64,000 bases of DNA from Acinetobacter sp. P8-3-8 (GTDB lineage Bacteria; Pseudomonadota; Gammaproteobacteria; Pseudomonadales; Moraxellaceae): positions 26,804 through 90,803 of the forward strand of contig NZ_AFIE01000010.1 in NCBI RefSeq assembly GCF_000214135.1. The letters run 5' to 3'. Within the stretch, counting starts at the first letter, position 1, and every line of letters begins with the position of its first letter. A program made the translations under genes and the position numbers. The notes under the pieces were generated by a model. It had not been told where the DNA came from. It saw nothing but the letters and a program-made list of their open reading frames with translations, and did no database searches. This document shows, piece by piece, positions 17,497 through 26,738 of this stretch.

Positions 17497-17901
17497 TTAT
17501 TCTGAAGTTTCCAGTTTTTTGACAATCTGGCAATGATCAATGGTGGTATTTGAGGAACATGATTGACGTAATTCACGTAGTTGAGTTTTAAAACTCATCA
17601 ATTCTTGAATACGTGTTTCTACATGTTGAATGTGTTCCTCAATCAATTGATCAATCACTTGGCAGCCTTGTTCAGGGTACTGAATTTGCTCTAAAAGTTG
17701 AGTGATTTCATGTAAAGTCATATCTAAAGAGCGACAACGTTTGATAAAAATCAGACGTTTGAGTGCTTCATCATCATAATATTTATAATTATTATCTGCT
17801 CTAAAACTGGGCTTAATTAATTGTTTCTTCTCATAAAAACGAATGGTGTCATTGCTCAGTTGAGTCTTTTTGGCTAAATCACTGATTAAATATTGATGCA
17901 T
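17497..17901 (-). CDS. MerR family divalent-metal regulator (CadR/ZntR/PbrR type)
   Basis: 134 residues. The N-terminal MerR winged helix (LISDLAKKTQLSNDTIRFYEKKQLIKP) is followed by the dimerisation helix. Metal-ligand cysteines Cys80, Cys115 and Cys124 sit at positions comparable to ZntR and PbrR. The family activates by untwisting a promoter with an over-long spacer, and exactly such a promoter lies in the divergent gap (see 17948-17978). It should therefore switch on the neighbouring CDF exporter in response to Cd, Pb or Zn. Which metal cannot be decided from sequence. Confidence 0.9.
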   Translation of the reverse strand: MHQYLISDLAKKTQLSNDTIRFYEKKQLIKPSFRADNNYKYYDDEALKRLIFIKRCRSLDMTLHEITQLLEQIQYPEQGCQVIDQLIEEHIQHVETRIQELMSFKTQLRELRQSCSSNTTIDHCQIVKKLETSE

Positions 17902-17947
17902 AATCTATTTCCTCAATTATTTTCCTACTCGATTTTTCAAAACAGGC

Positions 17948-17978
17948 TTGACCTTGGAGTAACTCCATAGTTTTAAAT
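17948..17978 (+). promoter_or_regulatory. MerR-type promoter and operator of the CDF exporter
   Basis: A -35 box TTGACC (17948-17953) and a -10-like TTAAAT (17973-17978) are separated by 19 bases. The spacer holds the perfect dyad TGGAGT-A-ACTCCA (17955-17967). Over-long spacing with a dyad is the hallmark of MerR-activated promoters. Confidence 0.8.
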
Positions 17979-18019
17979 AAGCATAATACAGATAAAGATT
18001 TAATCAAGTGAGGAATGTT

Positions 18020-18646
18020 ATGGCATGTACTTGTAGCCATGAGCCTGCTCCACAAAAACCAAATAGTAAATTTAGAACTGCATTGTGGATTGCATTATTC
18101 ATTAACTTAGCTATGTTTTTGGTTGAGTTGATCGGTGGTGCTTATGCACATTCATCGGCGCTTTGGGCAGATTCACTGGACTTTTTTGGTGATGCAGTCA
18201 ATTACGGTATTTCACTGGCTGTATTGGGTGCGAGTCTGTACTGGCGTGCAACGGTAGCTTTATTAAAAGGCGTAACCATGGCGTTATTTGGCTTGGTGGT
18301 GATTGCTAAAACGGCTTATGCCTATGTACAAGGAATTCCACCTGAAGCGATCACGATGGGTACCATTGGTGTGCTTGCTTTAATTGCCAATGTGATTGCT
18401 GCGGTCATTCTTTACGCGTTCCGTGATGGCGATTCAAATATGCAATCGGTATGGTTATGTAGTCGTAATGATGCGATTGGAAATGTCGCCGTGATTCTTG
18501 CTGCGGTAGGTGTTTTTGGTACAGGCAGTTTGATTCCAGATTTAATCGTGGCTGTGGTGATGTCAATTCTTGGACTAACAGGTGGATATCAAGTGATTAA
18601 AAAAGCTATGCAAGAAAGAAAGCAAAATAAAATGGTCAGTGCATGA
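18020..18646 (+). CDS. Cation diffusion facilitator, short CDF metal exporter
   Basis: 208 residues from the ATG at 18020 (GTGAGGA just upstream). The N-terminus is cysteine/histidine-bearing (MACTCSHE), then come six membrane segments. The TM2 metal site is rich in acids (WADSLDFFGDAVNY, Asp51, Asp54, Asp58), and TM5 contributes CSRNDAIGN (Asn150, Asp151, Asn155). It stops after TM6 without the usual 80-100 residue cytoplasmic dimer domain of CzcD or YiiP, so it is a short-form CDF. It exports a divalent cation, probably Cd/Zn/Pb given its divergent MerR regulator. Confidence 0.9.
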   Translation: MACTCSHEPAPQKPNSKFRTALWIALFINLAMFLVELIGGAYAHSSALWADSLDFFGDAVNYGISLAVLGASLYWRATVALLKGVTMALFGLVVIAKTAYAYVQGIPPEAITMGTIGVLALIANVIAAVILYAFRDGDSNMQSVWLCSRNDAIGNVAVILAAVGVFGTGSLIPDLIVAVVMSILGLTGGYQVIKKAMQERKQNKMVSA

Positions 18647-18773
18647 TTGTGATTGTTGGTTTTTTATTACTTATTGACGAATTTTTATTGTTTATTAATG
18701 AAACAGTCGATTAATGAAATAGTCGATAAAAAATCTATGTATCCTTGAAAACGCAAAGATGCCTTAATTTATG

Positions 18774-18830
18774 AATAACTCCATGAATATCAATCTATTT
18801 ATTTTAGATCGTTGATTCTATGGAGTTATT
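18774..18830. terminator. Inverted repeat between convergent genes, possible terminator
   Basis: AATAACTCCAT (18774-18784) pairs perfectly with ATGGAGTTATT (18820-18830), with partial inner pairing. T runs are weak. AACTCCATAG in this repeat also occurs in the MerR operator upstream of the CDF gene. Confidence 0.45.
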
Positions 18831-18843
18831 CTGAATAAACTGT

Positions 18844-19782
18844 TCATATATAATTCTTCACGCTATAACGTAAGTTAAGTTCAATCAGGGTTTTGGTCAG
18901 ATTGAAACCATTCTTATCCATGTTGCGATAATAATCTAATAAAATGACACCTAAACGTGCTGGATGGTTCGGTAAATTTTCCAAAATAACCATCAATGCT
19001 TTATTCATGACCGGGTAGTGTGTTAAACCATTGCCCCATGCCAAATCATAAGGAGTTTCTTTTTCAGAATGCGTTTTCACACAGTTATAGCTGATATATA
19101 AAGTATCATTGCTGTTGGTTGTCGCTTCATCAATCAGCTTTTTAATTCCAGTGATTTGTCCAGCAGTTTCAGTGTGATATTGCAAAGGCAAAATACGGAA
19201 CTTCTGATCTAATGGATTGGAATATTCATATAATCCAGCTTGACACGGAATCCCGATTTCACTGATTGCGGTACAATGATTAAAGAAGACGATTTTTCCT
19301 CTTAGTTCACTGATCGTTGTATTTCGATCACATTCATAGAAATAGGTTTTATTCCCTTCAGTTAAAAATTCTTCTAAATGATGCATAAAATTGCGTTTAA
19401 AATTGAAGAATTTGGTTTCTCTTTGCACAATTTGAATACAGATAATTTCTGTAGGATTGCGTTTTAAAAAGTTTTTGCAGGTCAGAAGCACTTGTTCAAA
19501 ATTGATTTGGCAATGATAACGATCATGAATCACACTCAATGAGTAATCTTCAGGATGTGTACATGCCAATTGGATATCCAAATAGCGGATTCCATCATGA
19601 AGTTGTTCAAGTAAAGTATAGTTCTGATGTTTAAGATGATTCATCGAGTCATCAAAATTGTAAGTCGCTGAGCAATGCGTCCCCGGGATGGTAATTTCAC
19701 TTAATTTTAAGTTTGGATTTAAATGTCTCATCCAATTATGGGTTGCTACGCTATATACGTGTTTATTTATTCCAAGATTCAT
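18844..19782 (-). CDS. PI-PLC X-domain phosphodiesterase-like protein
   Basis: 312 residues from the ATG at 19782 (GAG seven bases upstream; a TTG at 19794 is possible). The fold matches bacterial phosphatidylinositol-specific phospholipase C: EITIPGTHCSATY with His36, GIRYLDIQL with Arg66, and SVIHDRY with His86, the two catalytic histidines and the substrate arginine. The residue after the first histidine is Cys37, where B. cereus-type enzymes have the catalytic Asp (GTHDS). No signal peptide is seen, unlike secreted PI-PLCs. Substrate and activity are therefore uncertain; a glycerophospho-inositol or other cyclic phosphodiester is possible. Confidence 0.85.
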   Translation of the reverse strand: MNLGINKHVYSVATHNWMRHLNPNLKLSEITIPGTHCSATYNFDDSMNHLKHQNYTLLEQLHDGIRYLDIQLACTHPEDYSLSVIHDRYHCQINFEQVLLTCKNFLKRNPTEIICIQIVQRETKFFNFKRNFMHHLEEFLTEGNKTYFYECDRNTTISELRGKIVFFNHCTAISEIGIPCQAGLYEYSNPLDQKFRILPLQYHTETAGQITGIKKLIDEATTNSNDTLYISYNCVKTHSEKETPYDLAWGNGLTHYPVMNKALMVILENLPNHPARLGVILLDYYRNMDKNGFNLTKTLIELNLRYSVKNYI

Positions 19783-20053
19783 CGCAGAACTCAACTTTGA
19801 TGTTTGAGTTTATAAAGTATTCAACTTTTGTAATTGTGAGAATCACTAAAAATAAGTAAAAAATGAAGTAGAATAGAATGAATTAATCGTTCGTATATTT
19901 TTATTGAAAACAATGATTTGTATTAAAATATTGTAACAATTTAATTGAGAATAAACTGAGCTTTAAAACCCGTGTAAAAGCTCAGTTTGGCACGATTAAA
20001 AAAGCTTAAAAGATCGATTTATTATCAAAAATAGTGTGTGAAACACAGAATAT

Positions 20054-20755
20054 TTAATCAAAAATCTTTTGAATGGCTTGGAATGGTAATGTCACGACAT
20101 CAAATGCAACGGCAAAAGGGAAGAGTACAACTTTGTCAGTCGTTTTACGTCCAACTTGGGAATAATCTTTGACTTGCTCATAAGTGTAAATACTGACGCT
20201 ATATGGTTTGCTGAGTGCTTTTAGTGAGGCGCTATTGGTTGCAGGCGGAAAAATCACGCCAGATAAAGCTAGATTAAAACAAAAACGTTGTGCTTTTAAA
20301 CGTTGGTCACTTGAAGTTGTGCATTCTTCAGCACCATTTTCAATAAAAAATTCACGATCTTGCTTGGTCACATCTTCTGAAAGTTTGACGTATTTGAGTG
20401 GTAATGTGCCTGAAAACTTTCCATCATTATTTGCTGAATAGAATTTAAGTTCTTTATCAATTTGAATCAATTTAGGATCAAGCCCAGAAATAACTTTGAC
20501 AAAGCGAGCACCACCACTGGTCAGAATATAACTTTGCTGTTGTCCAGCAATGACGATACTATCCGCAGGTAATGTAGGGATTGCTTGAGATGGTTTTCCG
20601 AAAGCGAGAACGGTGTCATTGATTAACACGTGTTGAACGTCTCGAGTACGTACGCCATCGTCTTTTTCTAAAAGGGTTTTGGTTGCACAACCTGTCATTA
20701 AAATCGCTGAAAAAAGTGTGACTGATAATGTGAATTTAGATGTCATTTTATTCAT
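20054..20755 (-). CDS. Putative lipoprotein, function unknown
   Basis: 233 residues from the ATG at 20755, with GAG seven bases upstream; longer starts at 20767 or beyond are possible. The signal sequence ends in the lipobox LMTGC, with acylated Cys near residue 23. The next residues (ATKTLLEKDDGVRTR) do not show the Asp+2 inner-membrane retention signal, so it is probably sorted to the outer membrane. The mature part is mixed alpha/beta with a Cys pair near residues 145 and 160 and a hydrophobic C-terminal segment (VVLFPFAVAFDVVTLPFQAI). I do not recognise the family. It stands alone. Confidence 0.8.
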   Translation of the reverse strand: MNKMTSKFTLSVTLFSAILMTGCATKTLLEKDDGVRTRDVQHVLINDTVLAFGKPSQAIPTLPADSIVIAGQQQSYILTSGGARFVKVISGLDPKLIQIDKELKFYSANNDGKFSGTLPLKYVKLSEDVTKQDREFFIENGAEECTTSSDQRLKAQRFCFNLALSGVIFPPATNSASLKALSKPYSVSIYTYEQVKDYSQVGRKTTDKVVLFPFAVAFDVVTLPFQAIQKIFD

Positions 20756-21229
20756 ATTTTTACTCATTTTAATCAAACTTATTGTTTTATAACATTTCAT
20801 CATGAAAGCGTTAAGTTTATAAGTTGCCAAAAAATACGGCAAAAAAGTGCTTTATCAATAGATTATTCATTTTTTAACGTTGTGGGTTGGCAAAATGTAT
20901 GATGATTCATTTTATGACAAGCTTATTATTCTTAATTAATGCATTAAAATTTACCTAAATCATGCATGTGTTCGATCTCCTTTTTCTCTACATTTAAAAT
21001 TCGAATCATCATTTGAGGGTAGGATAAATTTAAAATGAGGATTTCGTTTCAATTTTTTTGACTATGATTAAATACTGAGGGGGAAGCTTGATTTGTAAAG
21101 TTTGGATAATGTAGGCAAGTGTATTGGTAAACCGATGAATAAAGCTAAAAAACCAAAAATATTCATTGTATTTTTATGTCAAGATTCATAGAATTGCTCG
21201 CTTGTTTGCACGATCAGCGGAACTGAACC
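20756..21229. other. Gene-free spacer between divergent lipoprotein and rluA
   Basis: 474 AT-rich bases containing the promoters of both neighbours. I see no plausible gene, RNA or repeat. Confidence 0.5.
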
Positions 21230-21874
21230 TTGAGTAATTTTCTAACCGAGCACCTGATACATCGTGAAGATGATTTTATGGTGATTCATAAGCCCGCAGG
21301 CATACTCACAGTTCCCGGAAAAACAGAAGACCTACAAGATTGTGTGATCAATCGCTTATTGAAAATAGAACCTAAGACTTTACTGATTCATCGTTTAGAT
21401 CGAGATACTTCAGGTATTCTTGTATTCGGTTTAAGTAAATGGGGACAAAAAACCATTTCGCGTCAGTTTCAAGAACGTCAAACATCTAAAATATACCAAG
21501 CTGTGGTTGCAGGACATTTACAAGGTGAGGGGACTGTTGATATCCCTGTAATCTATGATCCTGAACATCCACCCCTACATATTGTTGATCCTTCACATAA
21601 CAAACCCGCTTTTACACACTGGAAAGTCATTGAACATTTTCAAATACAAGGACAGGCTGTAACACGTGTTGAATTAACACCGATTACAGGGCGGTCACAT
21701 CAGTTACGTGTTCATATGCAATATTTAGGTCACCCTATTATTGGTGATACTTTATATGCAACAGCAGAACAGCAACAGCTTATGCCACGGTTGTGTTTAC
21801 ATGCACAACAATTGAGTTTTCATCATCCTAAAACAGAGGAGCTTGTACAATTTGATTGTCCAGTTCCGTTTTAG
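21230..21874 (+). CDS. rluA: RluA family pseudouridine synthase
   Basis: 214 residues, starting at TTG 21230 by family length (E. coli RluA has 219). The catalytic motif is LLIHRLDRDTSGILVFG with the nucleophile Asp57; the KPAGILTVPG and ITGRSHQLRVHMQYLGHPIIGDTLY blocks are typical of the RluA group. RluA modifies U746 of 23S rRNA and U32 of several tRNAs; the lack of an S4 domain and the short length favour RluA over RluC/D. The ribosome site is weak. Reads towards rapA, with about 140 bases between. Confidence 0.9.
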   Translation: MSNFLTEHLIHREDDFMVIHKPAGILTVPGKTEDLQDCVINRLLKIEPKTLLIHRLDRDTSGILVFGLSKWGQKTISRQFQERQTSKIYQAVVAGHLQGEGTVDIPVIYDPEHPPLHIVDPSHNKPAFTHWKVIEHFQIQGQAVTRVELTPITGRSHQLRVHMQYLGHPIIGDTLYATAEQQQLMPRLCLHAQQLSFHHPKTEELVQFDCPVPF

Positions 21875-22015
21875 TTCAAATTTTTAAATAGATCGTGAAA
21901 AAAGCTCAGAATTTAGTGAGCTTTATGTCAAAAAGTATTGCGTAAAGACGGTATACTTTGTTCAAATATTCTCCTGATTTGAGCAACTGTGTTTCGGTCC
22001 TAACTTGAGATAAAG

Positions 22016-24853
22016 GTGGAAAAATTGCAACAATTTGCTATAGGTCAACGTTGGTTATCAGACACAGAAACTGAATTAGGTTTAGGTGTGCTGATTGATG
22101 TCGATGAACGTTCAATTAGTATTCTCTTTCCGAAAAGTGATGAAACTCGTGTCTATGCACGTAATAACGCACCTCTATCTCGTATTGTCTTCAATGTAAA
22201 TGATGAAGTTCAAGACCAAGAAGGCAATAAATGGACGGTTGAATCATTTGATGATCGCAATGGTGTGATTCGTTATAACGTGATTCGCACACTAGAAAAT
22301 GGTGAGCAAGAACGTAAGGCGCTCAATGAAACACGTATTGGCGCACAAATCCAATTGTCAAAACCTTTAGAGCGTTTGCTTGCAAGCCAAATCGACTATA
22401 AAGAATGGTATGACTTGCGTATTGAAGCCATGCAAATGCAAGCCAATATGCAAACTTCGCCATTGCGTGGTTTGGTTGGCGCACGTGTCGGTTTGATTCC
22501 ACATCAACTTTATATTGCACATGAAGTCGGTAAGCGTTTTGCACCACGTGTTTTACTTGCAGATGAAGTTGGTTTAGGTAAAACCATTGAAGCTGGACTG
22601 ATTATCCATCAACAACTCAAAACAGGTCGTTCAGAGCGTATTTTGATTCTGGTACCTGATTCATTGCAATATCAATGGATGATTGAAATGCGCCGTCGTT
22701 TCAATTTGAACTTCTCATTGTTTGATTTGACACGTACCGCTTCGATTAAAGAACATGATCCTGAACTGAATCCATTCTTAACGGAACAATGCATCATTGC
22801 TTCAGTAGATTTGATGATTGACCATGATGATTTACGTGAACAAGCACTTGAAGCTGGTTTCGATCTTCTTGTTGTCGATGAAGCGCATCATTTGATGTGG
22901 AGCGAAGAGGAAGGTGGTAATGATCGTTACGACCTTGTAGAAGAGCTTGCTGAAAAAACTGAAGGTGTATTGTTATTGACAGCAACACCTGAACAATTGG
23001 GTGTAGAAAGCCATTTTGCACGTTTACGTTTACTTGATCCACAGCGTTTTAGTTCATTAGAGCGTTTTTTGGATGAAGAAGAGCAATATCACCATACGGC
23101 TAAAATTGCAGAAGTATTGATGTCTGATCTTCCGCTGGAAGCAGAGCATTTAGCCGCTGTTGAAAAGCTACTCGGTCATCCGATTGAAGACCAACCTGAA
23201 CACCGTTTCCGTGCGATTCATGAACTTTTAGATCGTCATGGTACTGGACGTATTCTATTCCGTAATACCCGTGAAGCGATTCAAGGCTTCCCTGGTCGTG
23301 ACTGTCAGCCTGCACCATTACCTGCACCAGAAAACTGGTCTAAAGATGGTAAATTACGTGAGCAAATGTGGCCTGAAGAAGCACAACTTGATGGTGCTTG
23401 GATGGAAACTGATCCACGTGTGACGTGGTTGATGGAAAGATTACGTACAGATTTAAAACATCACAAAGTATTGCTGATTGCACGTAGCGGTCCAGTGGTT
23501 GAAGCTTTGGAAAATGCTTTACGTATCCACGCAGGTATTCGCACAGCGATGTTCCATGAAGGCATGAGCTTGTTGGAACGTGACCAAGCTGCGGCGTATT
23601 TTGCAGAAGATTCTTACGGTGCGCAGATTTTATTGTGTTCTGAAATTGGTTCAGAAGGTCGTAATTTCCAGTTTGCTTCTAATCTGGTGTTATTTGACTT
23701 ACCTGCCAATCCTGATGTTTTAGAACAACGTATCGGTCGTTTAGATCGTATTGGTCAAGAACATCGTATCCAAATTCATGTGCCTTATCTGTTAGGAACA
23801 GCACAAGAACGTATGTTCCGTTGGTATAACGAAGCACTGAATATTTTCAGCAGTATTTCTCCAACGGCTCAAACGCTTCAAGAAAACTTTATTCTCGATT
23901 TAAAAGAGTGCTTATTGACAGATAAAGGTCAAGAGTTTGAAGAGCTTCTTGAAGCAGTGAATGTTCAACGTCAAGCGCTTGAAAATGAGTTACAAGAAGG
24001 CCGTGATCGTTTATTAGAATACAATTCATGTCGCCCAATGGTTGCACAAGAAATTGTGACAGCACTTGAAGATTATGATGACAATACTTTATTACCAATG
24101 TTTATGAAGCGCTTCATGGCGGCAACGAATATTGATTTTGACGAACAAAGTAATGGTACGGTCATCATCAAACCAACGGATCAAATGCAAGTTCAAGGCT
24201 TGGATATTGATGAAGAAGGGATGACGGCAACGTTCTATCGTGATCAAGCTCAGATTCGTGAAGATGCTCAGTATTTAACCCTTGAGCATCCATTTACTGA
24301 AAGTGTGATGGAAATTATCCGTACACAATCTTTTGGTAGTACCAATGTCGCAATTCTTAAAACCAATGCTTTAAAACAAGGTACAATCTTGTTAGAAGTG
24401 TGGTTTAAAGTGGATGTTGTTGCACCGAAAGCATTGAATTTGCCTTCAAGTTTGCCGACACAATTGATACGTGTATTGTTGACTGAAAATGGTCAAGACA
24501 TCACTGCAAAGCTTGATCCTGAAATCATCAAACCGTATTTGCATCATTTGGATAGCAATAGCTGTCGCCAAGTGGTCAAAGCTCGTCGTGAAGTGGTTGA
24601 AGCACGTTATGCTCAAGCGTTAGATATTGCCAAAGGGGCGTTGCCGACATTGCGTGAGCAGGCGAAAGAGATTTATGGAAGTAAATGGCAATATGAAATT
24701 GACCGTTTAACTTACTTAAAACAGTTCAATCCAAGTATTCGTGCAGATGAAATTGAGCGTTTACAGAAATTCCAAAAAGAAGGTTTAGGCTTATTAGACG
24801 GTTTATCTGTAACACCAGAAGCTATTCAGATTTTAGTTGTGGTTAAACCGTAA
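22016..24853 (+). CDS. rapA: RNA polymerase-associated ATPase/helicase RapA (HepA)
   Basis: 945 residues, very similar to E. coli RapA along the whole length. N-terminal Tudor-like domains (GQRWLSDTETELGLG), then SWI2/SNF2 motor: LADEVGLGKTIEAG (Walker A), VVDEAHH (Walker B), LLTATPEQLG, and in the second lobe EIGSEGRNFQFAS and LEQRIGRLDRIGQ. RapA binds RNA polymerase and recycles it from stalled or post-termination complexes. Start: GTG 22016 keeps a short extra N-terminus; TTG 22025 has a better ribosome site (AGGTGG) and is a real alternative. A strong terminator follows. Confidence 0.96.
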   Translation: MEKLQQFAIGQRWLSDTETELGLGVLIDVDERSISILFPKSDETRVYARNNAPLSRIVFNVNDEVQDQEGNKWTVESFDDRNGVIRYNVIRTLENGEQERKALNETRIGAQIQLSKPLERLLASQIDYKEWYDLRIEAMQMQANMQTSPLRGLVGARVGLIPHQLYIAHEVGKRFAPRVLLADEVGLGKTIEAGLIIHQQLKTGRSERILILVPDSLQYQWMIEMRRRFNLNFSLFDLTRTASIKEHDPELNPFLTEQCIIASVDLMIDHDDLREQALEAGFDLLVVDEAHHLMWSEEEGGNDRYDLVEELAEKTEGVLLLTATPEQLGVESHFARLRLLDPQRFSSLERFLDEEEQYHHTAKIAEVLMSDLPLEAEHLAAVEKLLGHPIEDQPEHRFRAIHELLDRHGTGRILFRNTREAIQGFPGRDCQPAPLPAPENWSKDGKLREQMWPEEAQLDGAWMETDPRVTWLMERLRTDLKHHKVLLIARSGPVVEALENALRIHAGIRTAMFHEGMSLLERDQAAAYFAEDSYGAQILLCSEIGSEGRNFQFASNLVLFDLPANPDVLEQRIGRLDRIGQEHRIQIHVPYLLGTAQERMFRWYNEALNIFSSISPTAQTLQENFILDLKECLLTDKGQEFEELLEAVNVQRQALENELQEGRDRLLEYNSCRPMVAQEIVTALEDYDDNTLLPMFMKRFMAATNIDFDEQSNGTVIIKPTDQMQVQGLDIDEEGMTATFYRDQAQIREDAQYLTLEHPFTESVMEIIRTQSFGSTNVAILKTNALKQGTILLEVWFKVDVVAPKALNLPSSLPTQLIRVLLTENGQDITAKLDPEIIKPYLHHLDSNSCRQVVKARREVVEARYAQALDIAKGALPTLREQAKEIYGSKWQYEIDRLTYLKQFNPSIRADEIERLQKFQKEGLGLLDGLSVTPEAIQILVVVKP

Positions 24854-24916
24854 TTTATTCACATACTTAATTTGGTTCTGAACGAATTAGAACGCTTTCA
24901 GAAAGAATTTAAAAAA

Positions 24917-24947
24917 CAAAAGCTCCTTGGGGAGCTTTTGCTTTTTT
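24917..24947 (+). terminator. Terminator of rapA
   Basis: A 10-bp perfect stem CAAAAGCTCC / GGAGCTTTTG with a TTGG loop is followed by CTTTTTT. Confidence 0.92.
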
Positions 24948-24989
24948 ATCACTTAGATCATTTATAAATGAGTTCATTCATAAATTAGC

Positions 24990-26006
24990 TCAGATCATCT
25001 TCGCCTCTTTTAATTCCAACTTGATGTAGGCATAGAAAATAGGCGCAACGATCAAACCTGCAAGTCCGAAAATAGACTCAAATACCAACATTGCCAATAA
25101 AACTTCCCATGAAGCTGCATGTATTTTTGTGCCAATAATTTTGGCATTGATAAAATATTCAAGCTTATGAATGAAGATAAGATAGATTAATGCAATCCCC
25201 GCAATGCTTACGGAAATGGTTAGACCTGTAACCACAATAATAGAATTGGAAATTAAGTTTCCTACAATTGGGATTAAGCCAAAAATAAAAGTCAAAATCA
25301 CTAAAGTATTGGCAAAGGGCAGGTGTATGCCAAAAATCGGCAATAAAATATGTGAGAATACAATGAATAGTCCAGTATTGATCAGAGAAATCTTGAATTG
25401 AGCGAATACGACGTTCTTAAAAGAAATCGATAAATTCTCAATGCGCTGAATCATGGCTTGTTTAAACACAGGATGTTCAGGTGCCTTATGCAAACGATTT
25501 AATGAAACCAAGATACCGATAATTGAACCAATCAGCATTGTGGCAAGATTATGAATGAAATCTGTGCCTGTATGTTTGAGCGTAGATAAATTGTCTTTCA
25601 TCAGAGCCAGTGTCTGATCCTTAAGCTCAGGTAAAGTATAAGGAATAAATCCTGGGATATATTGTGCAATTTCAAGTTGGAGTTTTTGTAGTGTTGCATC
25701 AATTTGCAAACTTAATCCGTTGATTCCAGAGCCTTGGACATCGTGTTGCATAAAACTTACAAGACTAGTAATCGCAAAAGTAATCAATGTGACAATGAGA
25801 ATGCCTAGAATGACGCTGATGGTGAGTCTAGCGCGTTGACCATCGATATATCTTTCAGTGATCGTACCCAAACTATTAATGATTTCATAAATGACAAAAC
25901 CAGCGAAAAAGCTTGCAAGTAAATGTAATGGAATCAATAAAATCAACGCGATTAACATGATGATATAACTTGCAAGAATACTTTGACGCTCATTCAGTAG
26001 GTTCAT
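24990..26006 (-). CDS. AI-2E family permease (PF01594)
   Basis: 338 residues from the ATG at 26006 (TTG 26018 possible). About seven to eight membrane segments lie in the AI-2E family layout: paired N-terminal helices, a soluble stretch of about residues 95-150 with LPELKDQTLALM, and the conserved C-terminal block (FGLIPIVGNLISN, then SWEVLLAMLVFESIFGLAGLIVAPIFYAYIK). The family includes TqsA and many functionally unassigned permeases, some linked to sodium/proton antiport. Nothing near it identifies the substrate. The adjacent rapA gene is convergent. Confidence 0.85.
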   Translation of the reverse strand: MNLLNERQSILASYIIMLIALILLIPLHLLASFFAGFVIYEIINSLGTITERYIDGQRARLTISVILGILIVTLITFAITSLVSFMQHDVQGSGINGLSLQIDATLQKLQLEIAQYIPGFIPYTLPELKDQTLALMKDNLSTLKHTGTDFIHNLATMLIGSIIGILVSLNRLHKAPEHPVFKQAMIQRIENLSISFKNVVFAQFKISLINTGLFIVFSHILLPIFGIHLPFANTLVILTFIFGLIPIVGNLISNSIIVVTGLTISVSIAGIALIYLIFIHKLEYFINAKIIGTKIHAASWEVLLAMLVFESIFGLAGLIVAPIFYAYIKLELKEAKMI

Positions 26007-26018
26007 TGAATTATCCAA

Positions 26019-26326
26019 TTCGTTTGGCGCAGTTGGGTTATCAGGATTATTATTGATTTGATCATTGAAGATATTTTCAATTCTAGGCTTTTTTCTATTT
26101 ATAGTGTGAAATACTTAAAATTAAATGAATACTTTTTTGATGATGTAAATGATCGATATTGCAGACAAAAAAAGGCTGATGAACATGTGCAGTTCATCAG
26201 CAAAAGGGGACTTGATCGCATTTTATGCAATAGATAAACAGGGCGTATAACGCTCAGTTAAATAAAGAGACCAAGTCTAAAAAAGTTCATTTTTAATTCT
26301 TTCTAAAACTAAAAGGTTAAAGAGAG
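26019..26326. other. Gene-free region with an orphan leftward hairpin
   Basis: AT-rich spacer upstream of the AI-2E gene. Its only clear structure is the hairpin at 26175-26201, which is followed by a T tract on the leftward strand. Confidence 0.45.
26166..26201 (-). terminator. Orphan leftward Rho-independent terminator
   Basis: GCTGATGAAC (26175-26184) pairs perfectly with GTTCATCAGC (26192-26201), loop ATGTGCA. On the leftward strand it is followed by CCTTTTTTTG. No leftward gene ends just upstream of it, so it may end an unannotated leftward transcript. Confidence 0.7.
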
Positions 26327-26455
26327 ATGAATATTAAAAATGAAAATATAGATGAAATTCCCCATTCAATAGTTGTTAATTGTGTTTTTAAACTTAAAGA
26401 AAGACCTATCCTTTCAATCAAGAAAAGATACCCTGTAGCCTTATCATTAAATTAG
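26327..26455 (+). CDS. Possible 42-residue small protein
   Basis: A short frame from the ATG at 26327 to the TAG at 26453, preceded by AAAAGG and AGAGAG. The product is basic in its second half (FKLKERPILSIKKRYPVAL) with no signal peptide or family I recognise. It stands in a long AT-rich region before an orphan response regulator. The only support is an open frame with a plausible ribosome site, so it may be chance. Confidence 0.3.
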   Translation: MNIKNENIDEIPHSIVVNCVFKLKERPILSIKKRYPVALSLN

Positions 26456-26738
26456 TTCAGAGCATTTGGATAATAAATCACTAAAAATAAGTAATTTTGA
26501 ATTTATGTTAATATTAAAATAAACTTAATAATTAAATTATGAAAATGTTGTTTTAAATATAAAATGAGTTTTATTTTATAAAATATGTTACATATTCTAT
26601 AAATCATTGTTACTTATGTTTTTAATTAAAATTATTGAATAATTTTTCTAATTTCTTTTAAATATACCCAATATTGGTTATTGTTTTATTCATGGTTTTA
26701 AATTAACAATAATAGGAAGTAAGGAAGGAGTGGAATAC

